From NCBI GenBank assembly GCA_043755815.1, contig JAYUSF010000101.1, positions 1-21,859 on the forward strand: a DNA stretch of 21,859 nucleotides, read 5' to 3'. Source of the stretch: CAIWAH01 sp043755815 (GTDB taxonomy: Bacteria; Verrucomicrobiota; Verrucomicrobiia; Limisphaerales; UBA9464). The notes below the pieces were generated by a model. The model was not told the DNA's origin. It saw only the letters and a program-made list of their open reading frames with translations, and ran no database searches. Below are positions 21,712 to 21,859 of the stretch, piece after piece. How positions within the stretch are numbered: the stretch's first letter is position 1; every line of letters begins with the position of its first letter. The position numbers and the translations under genes were made by a program.

Positions 21712-21859
21712 TCATCGTGCGGCTTCCGGCTCCCGATACCATTCGCCCCGCAGCCAGTCAGCAATCAGGCCGATCTCCGGATCAGTCAGCACGCCGTCGG
21801 CCTGGAACCGCGGCATGCGGTCGTTCTTCTTGCCGTAAAAGCGCTCATGCGCCGGGTTG
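21712..21859 (-). CDS. Cytochrome c domain protein, C-terminal end
   Basis: The last 48 residues of a gene that enters from the right edge. The reading is HERFYGKKNDRMPRFQADGV, then LTDPEIGLIADWLRGEWYRE and a short tail ending at a TGA at 21712-21714. The RMPRF segment supplies the distal Met haem ligand of a class I cytochrome c, and LTDxEIxxIADWLRGxW is the usual final helix. The CxxCH haem site lies outside the window. It is probably part of a membrane or periplasmic electron-transfer chain, as in cytochrome b/c fusions of Verrucomicrobia and Planctomycetes; the exact protein cannot be told. Confidence 0.75.
   Translation of the reverse strand, partial: NPAHERFYGKKNDRMPRFQADGVLTDPEIGLIADWLRGEWYREPEAAR

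Overview
The window is a GC-rich bacterial chromosome segment packed with genes on both strands. Verrucomicrobiota (possibly the Pedosphaera/Limisphaera side) is my best guess, by inference only: the gene mix, a free-standing four-helix-bundle (S23-type) gene, a Verrucomicrobia/Planctomycete-style cytochrome c tail and the near absence of Shine-Dalgarno sequences all point that way. No rRNA, tRNA, CRISPR array, transposase or prophage gene was seen. No stretch longer than 300 bases lacks a gene.

Left third (1-6652): what looks like a complete ECF sigma-factor regulon beside its own regulator. A sigma gene (2256-2933) lies between two paralogous zinc-finger anti-sigma genes. Around it are a glucose dehydrogenase-like SDR followed by a GH63-like glycosidase (minus strand), a DUF1223 thioredoxin-fold protein (minus), a CoaB-like protein + redoxin + DoxX run (plus), and a DinB-like metalloprotein (plus). 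Five copies of one bipartite motif, TGTAAGGM - 14 bases - CGACSY, sit directly upstream of the first gene of each of the five transcription units, in the correct orientation. I read this as the sigma factor's own promoter and the group as a thiol/redox or electrophile stress module. This is the most interesting feature of the window.

Middle (6666-12557): a DedA/VTT membrane domain fused to an ATP-grasp ligase, and an NRDE/TANGO2-type protein, both plus strand and perhaps read on from dinB. Then on the minus strand come a YedA-like EamA exporter, a TrpG/PabA glutamine amidotransferase and PTS enzyme I.

Right-centre (12594-16111): E2 (dihydrolipoyl acyltransferase) and E3 (lipoamide dehydrogenase) of a 2-oxoacid dehydrogenase complex, minus strand, split by a lower-GC four-helix-bundle gene. 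That gene is bracketed by inverted arrays of GGAGT repeated every 8 bases and looks like an inserted cassette. An intrinsic terminator follows lpd.

Right (16197-21859): a lipid-transport operon (MlaE-like permease, a small unknown membrane protein, MlaF-like ATPase, MlaD-like MCE protein), then acpP with its own sigma-70-like promoter and a strong terminator. Convergent to it is ppk1, preceded by a three-repeat Pho-box-like site. The C-terminal end of a cytochrome c gene runs off the right edge.
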